The position numbers were made by a program, and so were the translations under genes. Of a stretch of DNA of 64,000 nt, positions 25,949 to 37,754 are shown piece by piece. Source of the stretch: Liolophura sinensis (Eukaryota; Mollusca; Polyplacophora; Chitonida; Chitonidae); NCBI RefSeq assembly GCF_032854445.1, contig NC_088302.1, forward strand, positions 25,681,788 to 25,745,787, given 5' to 3'. Below the pieces are notes generated by a model. The model had not been told where the DNA came from and made no database searches. It saw only the letters and a list, made by a program, of their open reading frames with translations. Position 1 is the stretch's first letter; every line of letters begins with the position of its first letter.

Positions 25949-26216
25949 TTTATTTATTTATTTGATTGGTGATGTACGCAGTACTCAAAATATTTCACTT
26001 ATAACGACGGCAGCCAGCATTATGGTGGAAGGCAACCGGGCAGAGCCCGGGAGAAACCCACGGTCGCCCCCAGGTTGCTGACAGGCCTTCCCATGTACGG
26101 AAGGAAAGACAGGCCAGCATGCGCTGGACTTGAACTCACAGCGACTGCATTGGCGAGAAGCTCCTGGGTCATTACGATGCGCTAGCGTGCTAATCAACTG
26201 AGCCACGGATGCCCCC
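25949..26216 (-). mobile_element. Full-length tRNA-derived SINE (main family)
   Basis: On the minus strand it runs from a tRNA-like head (tggctcagttgattagcacg) through a B-box-like gagttcaagtcc, the conserved middle and the 3' block to an AAAT-type tail. The flanks tgtagaaactta (25937-25948) and tgtagaagctta (26217-26228) are an 11-of-12 target-site duplication. The mismatch and internal changes suggest an older insertion than the copy at 13138. Confidence 0.9.
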
Positions 26217-26265
26217 TGTAGAAGCTTAAGAATAATATTATTCTATTTGATTCCCTTGTTATGTT

Positions 26266-26418
26266 TTGAATGGGTGTTTTACGCCATTCTGCGATTATCT
26301 CACAGTATATTACGCTGAGAGGACGCCAGGCAGTGCCAGGGAGAACTTGGATTCGACCATGCAGATACCTCAGAAGTGAGATTCTAAGACATGTAAGACC
26401 ACGCCGCCACTGAGGGTC
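26266..26418 (-). mobile_element. Divergent SINE with different head, related tail
   Basis: On the minus strand a tRNA-like head (ctcagtggcggcgtggtctt; B-box-like ggtcgaatcc) leads to a 3' end cagaatggcgtaaaacaccc that resembles the main family's 3' block, while the middle differs. It lies 50 bp from the copy at 25949-26216 in the same orientation. This suggests a second SINE subfamily that shares the tail recognised by the same LINE machinery. Confidence 0.55.
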
Positions 26419-26564
26419 TCACACTTTCAATTTCATGTTGTATGAATTGGGGCTTGCCCTATATATGGTATTTCACCTAAAAAAATGACCCAAAAATGGA
26501 ATGCTTAATGGCACACAGTGTTACATATTAAAAGTATATTTTTAAGAGATTGAGTCTATCTTGT

Positions 26565-26655
26565 GTGTAAAGAGCCTGGGCCTCTTCGGTGGGAGGTTAC
26601 AGCAATTGTTAAGCGAATACCTTAAATTAGACCACTCGGCCACAAAGGGTTGTGT
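26565..26655 (-). mobile_element. tRNA-like SINE head (tRNA-Ser/Leu type)
   Basis: The minus strand reads tgtggccgagtggtctaa, an A box of class II tRNA type, followed by ggtattcgcttaacaattgc. No good B box follows (the expected place reads gaggcccaggctc), so this is a decayed tRNA-derived SINE head, not a functional tRNA. Confidence 0.4.
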
Positions 26656-26659
26656 AAGT

Positions 26660-27580
26660 TTGAAGCTCCTACGTACATATCTACTGAGAACATCCCATAT
26701 GATACCAGAGTCATCCCCTATAATAGTCAAAATGTTTTCAGCGCAGATCTGCTCATCAATGGATTTTGAGAATCCTATGCCAGATGATAGTTGAGAATTT
26801 CCTGTGAAATATCAACGGCAACGAAAATATGCACAAAGGCAGACAGCTCCTAGATCGAAATGTGCAAAAAATAACCTGACAGTGCACAACTTGTGTGAAT
26901 CTGAGAACACTATGCCTAATAAATGCAGATATATGCTCCGTAAATTTTTTCAGCCAGTCGGTGGGAAAAAGCGATCGATATATGTCCCTTCTCATTAATA
27001 TAAAGACAAAAAATATATATAAAGCACATGAAGTACCTTGGAAAAGATCAAGTTAATTAACACCTTTTTATTCATTATTATTCCATAGTAGCCTGAGCTT
27101 TTCTTCTAAAATATCTATTAAAACTGTACTACTTTTTAATTAGAAATTATTAATTCGCATCCATCTGAAAACTACTTCAGAGTTTACACTCACTTAAAGG
27201 CCTCAAGCTTTTCTCCAAAGAGCGAAGGAAGCATCAATGCAGCAGCATTCAAACGGGCAGCTGGAACAAATAAAAGGTTTAAATACTTACATGTACATCA
27301 TGAGACATTTTAGAAACATAAGTCCTTCAACAACTTCAAGGTTTTGGCATATTAGAAACATTCCAGAATAGTTTCATACATTTCATTAATTTGATTGTTG
27401 TTCAAGGCCATACTTGACAAGAATGTTTAGCAATCAATTTTATGGGAGTAGGGAATCAGAATGTCCATAGAAAACCGACCTTTGGCATGTTATTGACAAA
27501 CCTTCTCACATGTGACATAAACATGTGGTCTTCATCGAACATTACACACTGTGCAAACGATGACACGAGTGAGCGCCAGA
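26660..27580. other. Unique sequence with small unrecognised frames
   Basis: Short frames up to about 79 codons on both strands have no recognisable domain. No repeat is clear. It lies between two decayed SINE heads. Confidence 0.35.
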
Positions 27581-27582
27581 AA

Positions 27583-27675
27583 AACTTAACACCTAGGTCA
27601 GGTTTGAACCACCAGCTTGTGTGTCCTAGTGATTGAAAGGCAAGCACCTTTAACCACCAAATCACGGCCTGCTCC
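27583..27675 (-). mobile_element. tRNA-like SINE head
   Basis: The minus strand reads ggccgtgatttggtggttaa (A-box position) and, about 55 bp on, ggtggttcaaacctga (B-box position, close to GGTTCRANNCC). Spacing fits a tRNA-derived promoter. No cloverleaf closing stem is obvious, and the sequence continues into non-tRNA DNA, so it is read as a SINE head or an old tRNA pseudogene. Confidence 0.5.
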
Positions 27676-27814
27676 CCAGACAAAAGTTATTTATTAATCT
27701 CTGTTAAGTTCTTATGTGCTCTGCCTGAACAATACATTTTATTCTCAAAATCAGTTTCCAAACTATGCATATAGTATATATACTTCACTGATCAAATTTA
27801 TTAATTCTTTAGGG

Positions 27815-27826
27815 TACATGATCTTC
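27815..27826. repeat. Target-site duplication, left copy
   Basis: The 12-bp word tacatgatcttc recurs exactly at 28002-28013. Confidence 0.92.
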
Positions 27827-28001
27827 TGGCTTCCTCTCCGGCCTTAAGTGGGAAGGTCACTCAGCAACCTGCGGATGGTCGTGGGTTTCCCCTGGGCTAT
27901 GCCCGGTTTCCACCCACCATAATGATGGCCGCCGTCATATAAGTGAAATATTCTTGAGTACGGCGTAAAACACCAATCAAATAAATAAATAAATAAATAA
28001 A
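27827..28001 (+). mobile_element. 5'-truncated SINE (main family) with perfect TSD
   Basis: The copy starts in the middle of the family (ggcttcctctccgg), lacking the tRNA head, and continues through gcccggtttcc, cataatgatgg, gcgtaaaacaccaatcaa to five AAAT units. An exact 12-bp duplication flanks it. Truncation at the 5' end with intact tail is the expected product of incomplete target-primed reverse transcription. Confidence 0.95.
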
Positions 28002-28013
28002 TACATGATCTTC
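28002..28013. repeat. Target-site duplication, right copy
   Basis: Exact match to 27815-27826 (tacatgatcttc). Confidence 0.92.
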
Positions 28014-31000
28014 AAAGCCCATAGAATAATTATGAAGTGTTTCACATTTATGACTTGAATCTGTATTATTTGCATTATGTTTCATTTTGTATTGCTTTTA
28101 TTCTGCCTCACTTTTGTGCCTGATATACAGCCAAAATCTCTGTGGTCGTTCTTCTTTTTATTATTAAGTCCAACATTGTAATATAAAACACCACACTGAT
28201 GAAACTGTATCTCAAATGATAGAGGTAAACGTGGATTGGAAAAAAAAAACGATGTAATTAACGAGTTTGCAAAAAATATGTGTATTCCAAGTATGCAACA
28301 CAAATGTCTAAGAGCTTTAAGATTAACAGCACTGCCATTTAATCTGCTTTATGAAGACATAGTATTTAGATGTATCTAGTAGCGCTGGGTTTGATAAGTA
28401 CATTTATGGAATGACAGCTTGCTCTTTCTGGCCTAAGGAAGTAGTAGGTTATGTAACCATTGGAACGAATTGCGTTGTGACCTTATCAACTATCTTTCAC
28501 AATCCATAAAATCCGCTAGTGAGATTACTATTCTATATTCAACTACTATTCAGAATGCATGTTAGATATGTTGAAAACCATTATTCTTCAGCCCAATGAC
28601 GTCATGGCAAATATTCATGGCGAGGATCAGTACTTTCTTAGGTCACTGACTCTTATTTAAATATCTGGGGCAAATTTCGTGGCAGTGATACAGTGCACTC
28701 TTATATCTTTAGAATTCAGGGAGTCACCATTGTCTAACTGTATCTGTAGACCTTCTAATTTATTCACATTTTGGTGGTCATATAGTATCGCGCCACAAAT
28801 AAAAGATTTTGACTTCCGCTGACACCCTATATTTCTTCCCTAATTATGATCAAACTGTCATTAAAACTAAGCACGATCAAGTTTAGATGATCGGAAAAAT
28901 GTATTGCTAAGTTTCATAGAAATCAGTGCTGAAGGCCTACTTTATGAGGAGCTGCATGGACAAAATCTGAATACCCGGAAAAGCAGTTATACGCTTTTAT
29001 AAGTCGTGAATGGGGGTAATTATGAAAATACTTACTTGATTGTAGTTAAATTTAAGCATGCATAAGTTTAAATGGGATGTCTTGATATATTTTACCTAAA
29101 CAGACATTGGAACAATTCCATCTCAAAGGTTTGTTATAGGAACATTTTGGTAACCCAAAATGTAACCCAAATTAGCACATTAGTAAGACTACGGTATTTC
29201 TTCACCGTTTATATATTAGTAGTAGTTAACTTGAGAAATTAAAAAAAAAAAATTTCCAATCACCTGAATGCCACAGCATGCGTGGTTTTGAGGCCTAGTC
29301 TATACTAGTTTTGAGTAAACTACCGGCAGCTCAGCTGTTTATTTGATTCTCTTTGTACTCGGTAAAAAACCATGCCGGCTTCATTTTCAGTCAAGACACA
29401 CTTCTTCAGCAACGTGAATAGAAATAAGCACTATTTGGGGATTCAGATCGACTTGTTGTTGTCTACATTAGAGATTAGAAGAACGTTGTAATACATGTGC
29501 GATGACACCCCCTAGCGATAACACAGACTAAGGGATTTAACTCTGTATACCCGTCACTTGACCTTGTCTTTGTGATCATTGACCATGTCTACACACACAC
29601 AGTAGTTAAGTTTCAACAAAATATACTGCATCTCACTTTTAAGCACTGAATTAAATGTAAGAAAGGGAAAAACTACTTTAAAAAGGACGCTTTTCCGACT
29701 AGATTCTAGATAGTGCCTTCACCTCTGTCTGTTTCGACGTATAGATTCACCCCGATGATTGTCAGAGTGGGATCGTTGTGGATTAGAACATCATTATCTA
29801 CTCATTGCACTTTAGTCTTGCATAACTTTATTTAAATTTCATCGCAGAACATTCAAGCAATTTTAACATTTCTTGTAAAGACAAAATAAGTCTTACCTTT
29901 GAACAACCCTATGACAGCAGATGATGAAGAATGGAAATCCCATGGCCTACGGCGCACTAACAACCAGACACACACAATCACGCGATAGAGTTATTTAAAT
30001 ATTAAGTGCATATGTAGCTTTATTCATACTTTTTTGGCAATTTCAGATGGAAATATTCTTCCTACTTTGGTTATGTGCCAGGTCCCAAATTTGTTTGATT
30101 TTTCTTCTTCAAGGTGAGGGTTCGACATGGCACCTTATACTTGACTACTGAGGCTACTGCACCCGGAAAAGAACCTTGAACTGTCCGTAATGTTCATCAT
30201 AGCACCCAAACTGAAACCTGTTTTTTAAGTGTGTACTGTCTGATTTTAGGTGTCCCTAACGTCAGCGTATGCTAGAGGAATACCCAATGGGAGACTCGTT
30301 ACAGTGTGGGCGAGGATTTATGACAGCAAATAAATACTGTCTTCATGAATAAAACACAATTGTTTAAAAGTGAAGACTTTTTACTCCACCCTCATTACTT
30401 TTGAAAAAAAAACTTCTAACAATTATTTGCTTTGTATGCTAACGTCAATTATAGTTGTTTTTCCCGACGACACTGCCATCTTACCGAGAGACGATTCCAA
30501 TCTGGACATATTTACAGTGTTATCAGATGCCAGCCGTGACTCCCCAAACAGCCTCAGTATGCTGACACTCGGACCACCAGAACTCGGCCTTTTCCTGATT
30601 ATTACTAAGAAGATTTTCCACAAACAGGATGCCAGTTTTAAATCTCGGCCAGAGTAATACCGGTCTGGAAAGTGCGAACAGAAGCTGAGTAATCTGCTGC
30701 CTCTATATATTCAAACAAAAAAAAACCCGTCATGTTAAAAAAGACTACCACAAGCCATATCATTTTCCAATAAGTTTGTTAACTGTTATATCAGGAGATA
30801 ACATTCTATATTGCTTATCTCTTATATAATCTTCAATTCTATTGCTACGGGCAAGTTCGATAAACCCATGTGACCAACACAGCGTACAGCCTATTCCCTG
30901 TGAGTTAGTCACATTGGGAACCGCTCGGCTTTATCTGATACAGAACCAAGTGTTCCGTGAGCAGGGGACCTCATCCGTGTAGAATATAACTCGGCCCGTC

Positions 31001-31995
31001 GGCGGCTTCCGGTGACCACGTCTGTACGGGATATTGCTTTCATTGGTCGATGTGCAAGTTAGTTCGCTACACGGAACATGTAAGCCTGTTAATATTGAAG
31101 TTATACACTAAAAGGTTGACTGAGGTGCAGTTTTTTTTTTTATCGAATGACACCAATATCGATTTGCGAGTGAGGCCTTTGATACGTGTCACTTTGTCCA
31201 TATGTGTTTACCAGCAGTTGTTGGCGAAAAAACATTGCACGGTACGGGAGAGGAGAGGCAATGTCTGAGGATAGCCTTAGCTGCTTGTCTCCCCGAGGCT
31301 GCTGTGTGAGCCCGACTAATGAATAAAGTGGTCCAATCAACGGGCTTAGTGTGCTACTATTTGTAACGACGAGATGGCTTTCAGGTTGTTCTACGAGCAA
31401 GATTGCGCAACAATGGAACAGGTTTGGAAACACCACAGAAAACTTGTGCTGGGTATAGGCCATGTTCGGACAGACGTGTTACAATTACCTGGCCGAGTCG
31501 AGTCAACCATACGGCTATAAAATTATTAAGGATGGGTATACCTCACTTGGCACTCAATATGAAACAAATATTTATTTATTTTTTTATAAATTTATTTGAG
31601 TGGTTTTTCGGAACCACTCTCCTCAATTTTGAACATAGGAATATGCAAAGTTTTCTATCATTATAATATGACTGGGTGCGGCGTTATTTCTGGTGTTTTC
31701 GGCATGACACTACAATGAACATGTTGGTACCCTTCAAGGACACACCTTTGTAATGCCGTTTACGAAGACTGAAAAAAAGGAACAATTTAAAAAAAATGAA
31801 AACAACTGAGAACCCCCCCCCCACCTCTCAAAAAGCAAGGTCCAGTGTCCAATGAGAAGGGTGTAAGCCCATAAAAAGTTGAGATCCAATCTAGGCGATC
31901 TCGTTATATAATTGCTTATCATGAACGTTGATGCTATTTCATTGTCCCACGGAGTTTGGTGAGCAAGTGCGCCGCCATTCTCAAAGTCTAATGAC
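28014..31995. other. Long unique non-coding stretch
   Basis: About 4 kb without a recognised gene or SINE. The CRE palindrome at 28596-28605 is listed separately. Frames up to 107 codons (31140-31463 minus) have no domain and overlap antisense frames. A short hairpin (gagtggtt/aaccactc) lies at 31598-31619 and a C run at 31805-31816. Confidence 0.4.
28596..28605. promoter_or_regulatory. Perfect CRE palindrome beside an octamer-like word
   Basis: The decamer atgacgtcat is a full palindromic CREB/ATF site. Two bases later comes gcaaatattcatg, reminiscent of POU/octamer sites. Short motifs alone do not prove function, and no gene start is visible nearby. Confidence 0.3.
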
Positions 31996-32004
31996 ATTAT
32001 TTAC

Positions 32005-32089
32005 CGGTCTCCTCCCACCATAATGCTGGACGCCGTAGTATAAGTGAAATATTCTTCAGTACGGCGTCAAACATCAATCAAAGAAATAA
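32005..32089 (+). mobile_element. Heavily 5'-truncated SINE (main family)
   Basis: Only the last 85 bp of the family are present: ctcctcccaccataatgctg, ataagtgaaatattcttc and a variant 3' block gcgtcaaacatcaatcaa. The 9-bp word attatttac at 31996-32004 and 32090-32098 is a target-site duplication. Confidence 0.88.
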
Positions 32090-32098
32090 ATTATTTAC

Positions 32099-33136
32099 GA
32101 CCCTAGCACTAATACAAACATAAATATGTGTATACCATCGAGGCGTCGAAGACTTATTTTATATAATAATAAGATATTTTTTTTCTATATTCTGCCATGA
32201 AAGGACCTTGTCAGAGAGGAATATATGTTTCTTTTTTTGTAAGACGTGTAAGACGAATATAGCCTTACCTCTCGCCTGAACGTAAAAAAGACACCCACAC
32301 AAACTTCATTCCTCTTGTGTTCTTCGACTTTGTATATAGCAAAGAATTTGTCGCTTGTACTAAAATATTCCCTCTGTTTTTGCACACAAGCTGACAGTTT
32401 CTTTAGCACAGCTGCCTCAGGAATGTATAATGTCATGCTTTATGGCAAAACAATGTCATCTTGACTGGAAAACTATTGTACTGGTAGGTTTTGATTTGCC
32501 GGGTTAGAGTATTGGATGTATTTATTTTTTATTGTTCTTTAGCGCCGTGTTTGCTCGAATTTTGCTCTTAAAAGATGCTGGTGAGATTTATTGGTGGATG
32601 AACCCAGTTTTACTGGTGGATGAAGTTACTGACGAACTGTTCCATATGTGACGCGAACTTTAGACTGCGCAAACCTTGACTCATCGATGTAATGTAGGTT
32701 CTGTCTACAGACAAAATGTCTCTCGACAACCCCAGTTACCAGTGGCCGGGTCCAGCTCTTAAGCGATCACCTGCTGCCCACGTGTGTACCAGAAGATTTC
32801 TCAGGATCCTGGCTTCAGAGCGACATTTTCTCGGTGGATTCACTTAAAAGTCAACAGTTTTCTTAAGTATCTGGCTGAAGAGCAATAGTGTCCATGAGAA
32901 AGTGTACTGCTGAAAAGTGACAGTTTTTCGGCGTCTTTACGTGCACATGAAAAGGTTGCGTCGGCATTTGGTCAAAGCGCGATAATTTTTGGGCTCTATG
33001 TGCTTCCGAGTTCCATGTATCATCTAAATGAATTACAAAAGTCAGAAAGTAAGCACAAAAGAAGCAAAAATCTTAACTCACCAGCAAACTCTGCGCAATG
33101 CTCACCAGGTGTCAAAAACCCTATATGCTAAACGAC
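32099..33136. other. Unique non-coding sequence
   Basis: No repeat or gene is recognised; frames are under 90 codons. Confidence 0.4.
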
Positions 33137-33313
33137 ATTTTGTTTATTTCATTGGTGTTTTACAACGCACTCAAGAATATTTCACTGATAAAACGGCGAC
33201 CCACACTCATGACACTGCGGTGGAAGGCAGCCGGACGATGATGGGCATGTTACTGGCAGACCGACCGAGATAGGTAGACAGCTGGACTTGAATTAAGAGC
33301 GACCGTATTGGTG
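33137..33313 (-). mobile_element. Old, diverged SINE copy (main family)
   Basis: The plus strand reads attggtgttttacaacgcac, tcaagaatatttcactgata and further on gctggacttgaattaagagc, aligning to the family in reverse orientation with many changes and several deletions. The tRNA head beyond the B-box region is missing. No target-site duplication is evident. Confidence 0.75.
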
Positions 33314-34294
33314 TATTTATATAGTGTATGCGTTGGTTTTACCCTGTACATTACTTTGCAATTTTTCAGTAATATGACGTCGAGGAGTCGTCAGGTGCGT
33401 ATACATATATTGCCTTCTGGCACGGTGAACCCATACCGCCAAAGTGATGCTGCCACTCAAGAATCATGAAGACATCATACCTGACACCCCGGCCAGTCAC
33501 ATTATACTGACACCAGACCAACCAGTCCTGTTTTCTTGCTCTAGCCCCTTAGTGCTGTGCGCAAAGCAAGGCAGCAACAAATATCAGTTTAAAAACCTTT
33601 GGTTTGGATCCACATTTGATCATAGGTCTCCCGAATTCGACGCGGACGGTCTTAGGCCGCCGAAGCAGTCCGATCGCATTTGTGAGAGGCTACTGCGTCA
33701 TTGTGCTCCGCTAGAATGCTAAATAATTGGCCCCTCCAAACGGTATTAAACACACGAAATATTTGCATCAATTTGGGTGCAAACTCTTCATTATCATAAG
33801 CGATCATGAGGAATTACTCGAAACATTTTATAGAATATCAAAATCTGACAATAAAGCAGCAATAGGTTCAAATGTGCAATATGAATTTAATTACCGAAAC
33901 TATTCAACATTTCTGAGCAAGGACATCAAGTTAATACTTCGTGTAAAATTTATCAAATGTATCATTTACGTTGTTGGTGGTACATGGGTCACAAATAAGA
34001 CTGTCTCCATCAGCTTTCTTATTAATTATATCACCCAACTGCCCAGTGACTAGTGACGAAACAATCAGTGACATTAGAAGTGGCTAGACTGTGTGTTAAA
34101 TGACTTGAACAAGGTCTACATTACCTGTAACTGACACATTTATATACGTCTCTGCATACCTTCAAGTGTGAAAATATATTTTCCAAGAGAAAAATTCTCT
34201 TACCGATTTTCTAGACATATGGTACGCGCCTTGTCCGTAGAAAAGGTAAACGAAATTAATGATCTAAATGCTAAAATTTAAACATTTGGTAAAA
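33314..34294. other. Unique sequence, possible tRNA-like relic
   Basis: At about 33625-33720 the minus strand carries gtcgaattcgggagacc, which resembles a B box, but no convincing A box is seen. Frames of 92 and 108 codons (33444-33722 and 33727-34053, plus strand) have no recognised domain and lack splice support. Confidence 0.3.
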
Positions 34295-34445
34295 AAAAAT
34301 AATCATTGTATAACTAAAATTTTTCTTAGTATGGTGTTTAACAAAATAAATCATCGTATAACTAAAATCTTAGTATGGTGTTTAACAAAATAAATCATCG
34401 TATAACTAAAATCTTAGTATGGTGTTTAACAAAATATATCATCGT
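34295..34445. repeat. 44-bp tandem repeat, about three copies
   Basis: The word tcttagtatggtgtttaac starts at 34324, 34368 and 34412, an exact 44-bp period, preceded by a partial decayed copy. The two central units are virtually identical, indicating recent duplication. Confidence 0.92.
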
Positions 34446-34937
34446 CGTTAAGTTAAAACAAACACGATTTCCTTTTTACAGCCTTAGAGATACCCCCGGT
34501 CAACAGGGACTTCTAAACTCTGACAGAGAAAAGTCCGGACTCCCCGTTGTCCAGACGCAGGGCTGGTCATTAGGTATGTTACATCATGCTAATCTGATTA
34601 GTGGGTCACGGAGGCTATAATTACCGTCCGGCGGGCTTAGCCTGATGATTGTCTGGTGTCAGAGGCCAAGGAGAGACCCGGGAATACTGAAGCTGTGTTC
34701 CTCGCCCCGCAGGAGATGCGCCCAGCTTGACGTTTAAGTCAGCATAAATGGATTACGGTACCGTCTACGCTAATCACGTTGTACACTGCATTGTCTACTT
34801 CCTATCCAGTTACCTAGTTTACCACTAGCTGGTGCTGGAATGAACCTCAACGGCACGATGACCAACGGGGAATATCGCGTTGATCGAATTTGATTGATGG
34901 ATTGGTCGTTTGATTATTCCATTGATCGATTTGAATA
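34446..34937. other. Unique non-coding sequence
   Basis: No repeat family or gene recognised; an 81-codon frame partly overlaps the 44-bp array and is not credible. Confidence 0.4.
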
Positions 34938-34939
34938 TT

Positions 34940-34994
34940 TGACTTGTGAATTATGCCATACTCAAGAATATTTCACTTTTACGACGGCGGCCAG
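34940..34994 (-). mobile_element. SINE 3'-end fragment (main family)
   Basis: About 55 bp of the family's 3' region in reverse orientation: tatgccatactcaagaatat, ttcacttttacgacggcggc. The AAAT tail is absent or diverged. The adjoining ttcaactatctttgtt (34996-35011) resembles the TIR of the element at 42912-43358 in reverse. Confidence 0.8.
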
Positions 34995-35417
34995 TTTCAA
35001 CTATCTTTGTTAAGTGACTGACGAATGTTATCTCATGTGAGCACTCCCCATTTTGGGCAAATGTAACCTGTTTCACCACGTTATTCAGCTTAACATGACG
35101 ACGGCTAACAAAATACATGCATTCAAAAGATAGTCCAGCATCGAACAAATTAATGATGCATAGCAACAACAACAAGCAGTTTGTAACAGGTTGTAAAATT
35201 ATTTTATGACAGCACATGTCTCGTGCTTATATGTTATCGTAAGAACCAACTTCTGTTCCTCAAGTCAAAACTAAACACTAAAATATTCGGTTTCCGCTCG
35301 AGCTTTGGAAATGAACGTAAATTCCTCCCTATGCATTATCTTTAAGTCCAATTAGTGACTTCCGCCAGTAAACTGTAATCCAATAGAGTCAGCACGACCA
35401 CAGTACTTGCTGTTACC

Positions 35418-35429
35418 TCGAAGAATCGC
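35418..35429. repeat. Target-site duplication, left copy
   Basis: tcgaagaatcgc recurs exactly at 35686-35697. Confidence 0.92.
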
Positions 35430-35685
35430 GAGGCCTCCGTGGCTCAGTTGGTTAGCGCGCTAGTGCAGCGTAATGCATAATCTTACCAATGCAGTCGCTG
35501 TGAGTTCAAGTCCAGCTAATGCTGACTTCCTCTCCGTGGGAAGGTTTGTCAGCAACCTTCGGATGGTGGTGGTTTTCCCCTGGGCTCTGCTCCATTTCCT
35601 CCCAACATAATGCTAGCCGTAGTCGCATAAGTGAATTATTCTTGAATACGGCGTAAAACACGAGTCAAATAAATAAGCAAATAAA
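35430..35685 (+). mobile_element. Full-length tRNA-derived SINE with both promoter boxes
   Basis: The best-preserved head in the window. The A-box region tggctcagttgg is at 35440-35451 and the B-box region gagttcaagtcc at 35502-35513, a spacing typical of an internal RNA polymerase III promoter. The body has the usual middle segment and the 3' block (gcgtaaaacacgagtcaa), ending in AAAT/AAGC-type repeats. An exact 12-bp duplication flanks it. No coding function; it could only move through a LINE in trans. Confidence 0.95.
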
Positions 35686-35697
35686 TCGAAGAATCGC
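35686..35697. repeat. Target-site duplication, right copy
   Basis: Exact match to 35418-35429 (tcgaagaatcgc). Confidence 0.92.
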
Positions 35698-36045
35698 TAG
35701 GTATGGCCGTTATATACCATTTCTCCTCAACTGACACGCTACTCATTGATATGAACTCCATCCACCAGATAAACAATGGGACCACCAGTGCTCATGCTTC
35801 TTAGTCCGAAGCCTGGATAACAGGTAAAACACGCAAAAGTTTCAGTTCATACTTTGGCAAAATTCAACACATAAACCAACAATAAAACTCAGAAAATCTA
35901 TGTGTAGTGACCCAAATGATGTGTAACACCAAACATAGTTTATCTTGTGCATGGAAAATTAAGTCTGTTCACCGGATCTATCCCGCCATCGAACTGTATC
36001 TATGTGGGGAAAGATTGTTCCAGAGCCACGATGAATTTAATTATT

Positions 36046-36150
36046 TGATTGTAACTTAATGCCATGCTCATGAATTCTTAATTTAATCGATGGCTGGAGA
36101 AAAACAGCCGATCTTGAGCAAGTTACTGATAACCTTCGCCGCGTGCAACG
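36046..36150 (-). mobile_element. Very old SINE copy (tentative)
   Basis: The plus strand ttatttgattgtaacttaat followed by gccatgctcatgaattctt and later ttactgataaccttcgccgc follows the order of the family in reverse, with heavy divergence. It could be chance plus AT bias. Confidence 0.4.
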
Positions 36151-36320
36151 CTTAACCTGGCACACTGTATCGGTGGAAGAAAACTGGTGTTGAATAAACG
36201 TTAGAGAGTGCGCATACGGTCACACAGGTGTCGTTCGTTATTGTCACCAAAGCTCCACGAGCAGAGATGATCAGACATCTGATTTTAAGGTATTCATTTA
36301 TTTGTCTATTGAATGAGTTA

Positions 36321-36490
36321 GGCTTCCTTTGAGGTCGTAGATGGGAAGGCCTGTCCATTTATCATGGATTTTCCCCGAGCTCTACCCGGTTTACTCCCAC
36401 CATAATGCTCGTCACTGTTGTATATGTGAAGTATTCTTGAGTACTGTGTAAAACCCCAATGAAATAAATAAATGGATAAATAAATAAATA
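36321..36490 (+). mobile_element. 5'-truncated SINE (main family)
   Basis: Begins in the middle (ggcttcctttgagg), shows a deletion where other copies have the aacctgcggatgg segment, then ctctacccggtttactccc, cataatgctcg, a 3' block tgtaaaaccccaatgaaat and a long AAAT/GGAT tail. No clear target-site duplication, consistent with age. Confidence 0.88.
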
Positions 36491-37298
36491 GTATTTCTCT
36501 TTAGGTTCAAAAACATGTCACGTGATCAAACTTGTTGTGCATAAAACAAGGATGAATGTTCATAACTCCGCGCGGACACATTTCAAAGCTAGACAGAAGT
36601 GATCGAATTACAGATCTGGTAAAGTTATTGGGGCAGCCGTTATTCGAGTAGATTATCACTCTCCAAAGGCCCGGGAAACTCAGATGTGCAGATACGTTAA
36701 TGACACTATGCTATCGCTCGGAAGACAACTAGGGCAATACGACCGATCAGAAATAAGGCATTTAGTCAGACAGTGGTGTACACACGACTCTCTTGTGTGT
36801 ACACATGGCAGTTATTTCAAGACATGACTGTGACATTATTTCTTACTGTTTGAAGATAATGTTCTTGACAAGCAGCGATATAAATGTCTGTAAGACCATA
36901 GACTTCTGGGCCCAGTTTCACACAGGTGTCATACATGTGCGATAATGGCAGATTTAGGACAATGCTGTGGTAATAGTGAAGTACGAAATGAGACATGTAT
37001 GATAAAAATGTCGTATGGCACGTTCTTGTTTTTATCTAGGAACGAAACTAATTGTTCACGGTAAACAGTGAAGCAGACAAAACGCTACTTAACCATGGGG
37101 AGCCGGGTTTTAAAACGAGACGAGCGTGACCAATGGCGACAAGCCCTTAGACGACACTTAATAAGAAGGGAATTGGACATCCCAAGGTCACGTGGGCCAA
37201 TTCCTTAAGCCCCACAAAAAAGTCAGGTGTTAAAACTCGGCATTTAACAAAGTGACGTAAAACTTTGTATTAGTGATTCGATAATCTCTAGACTAAAA

Positions 37299-37370
37299 AT
37301 ATTTATTTTTTGATTTATTTGATTTATTTTTACGAAGTACTAAGAATGTTTCCCTTAAACCACGGTGTCT
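37299..37370 (-). mobile_element. Short decayed SINE 3' end
   Basis: tgatttatttgatttatttt, tacgaagtactaagaatgtt and tcccttaaaccacggtgtct track the family's 3' end in reverse orientation with many substitutions and loss of the gtgttttacg core. Confidence 0.6.
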
Positions 37371-37754
37371 ATGTAAAAACATCTACCCCAATCTTTAAGT
37401 ACAGCTTTCAATGAAATAATACAGTGTGAGTAAACATATTTACCACTCTTAGTAACGAATAGTAAAGTCACACTGTATTTCTAACTGTAGCTACCGCACG
37501 TAAAGCAAGAAAATATCGACGGCAGCCTTTTCCTTTGATGTTGCATTTTAGATGAATGAATCTGCTCTAGCTTTCAGTCCCCATACGACAGTTCTGTATG
37601 ACTGTTATTGATTTGAGTGAGTGGGCCAAGCTGATCTGATTATCATTACGTATTTGTGAGTTGCATCCCACCAACATCAGCGCACTATTTCATTCCGTTG
37701 GAAAAATGTGCCAAAATTGACCTGAATTGGCAGGAGGGCTGGGGTGGTGAGTCT

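Noticed and set aside
31598-31619. Histone-type 3' stem-loop
   Set aside because: The hairpin gagtggtt/aaccactc does not match the histone stem-loop consensus and no histone frame is nearby.
33444-34053. Two adjacent frames of 92 and 108 codons as exons of one gene
   Set aside because: No splice sites fit between them, no domain is recognised, and the first overlaps a possible tRNA-like relic.
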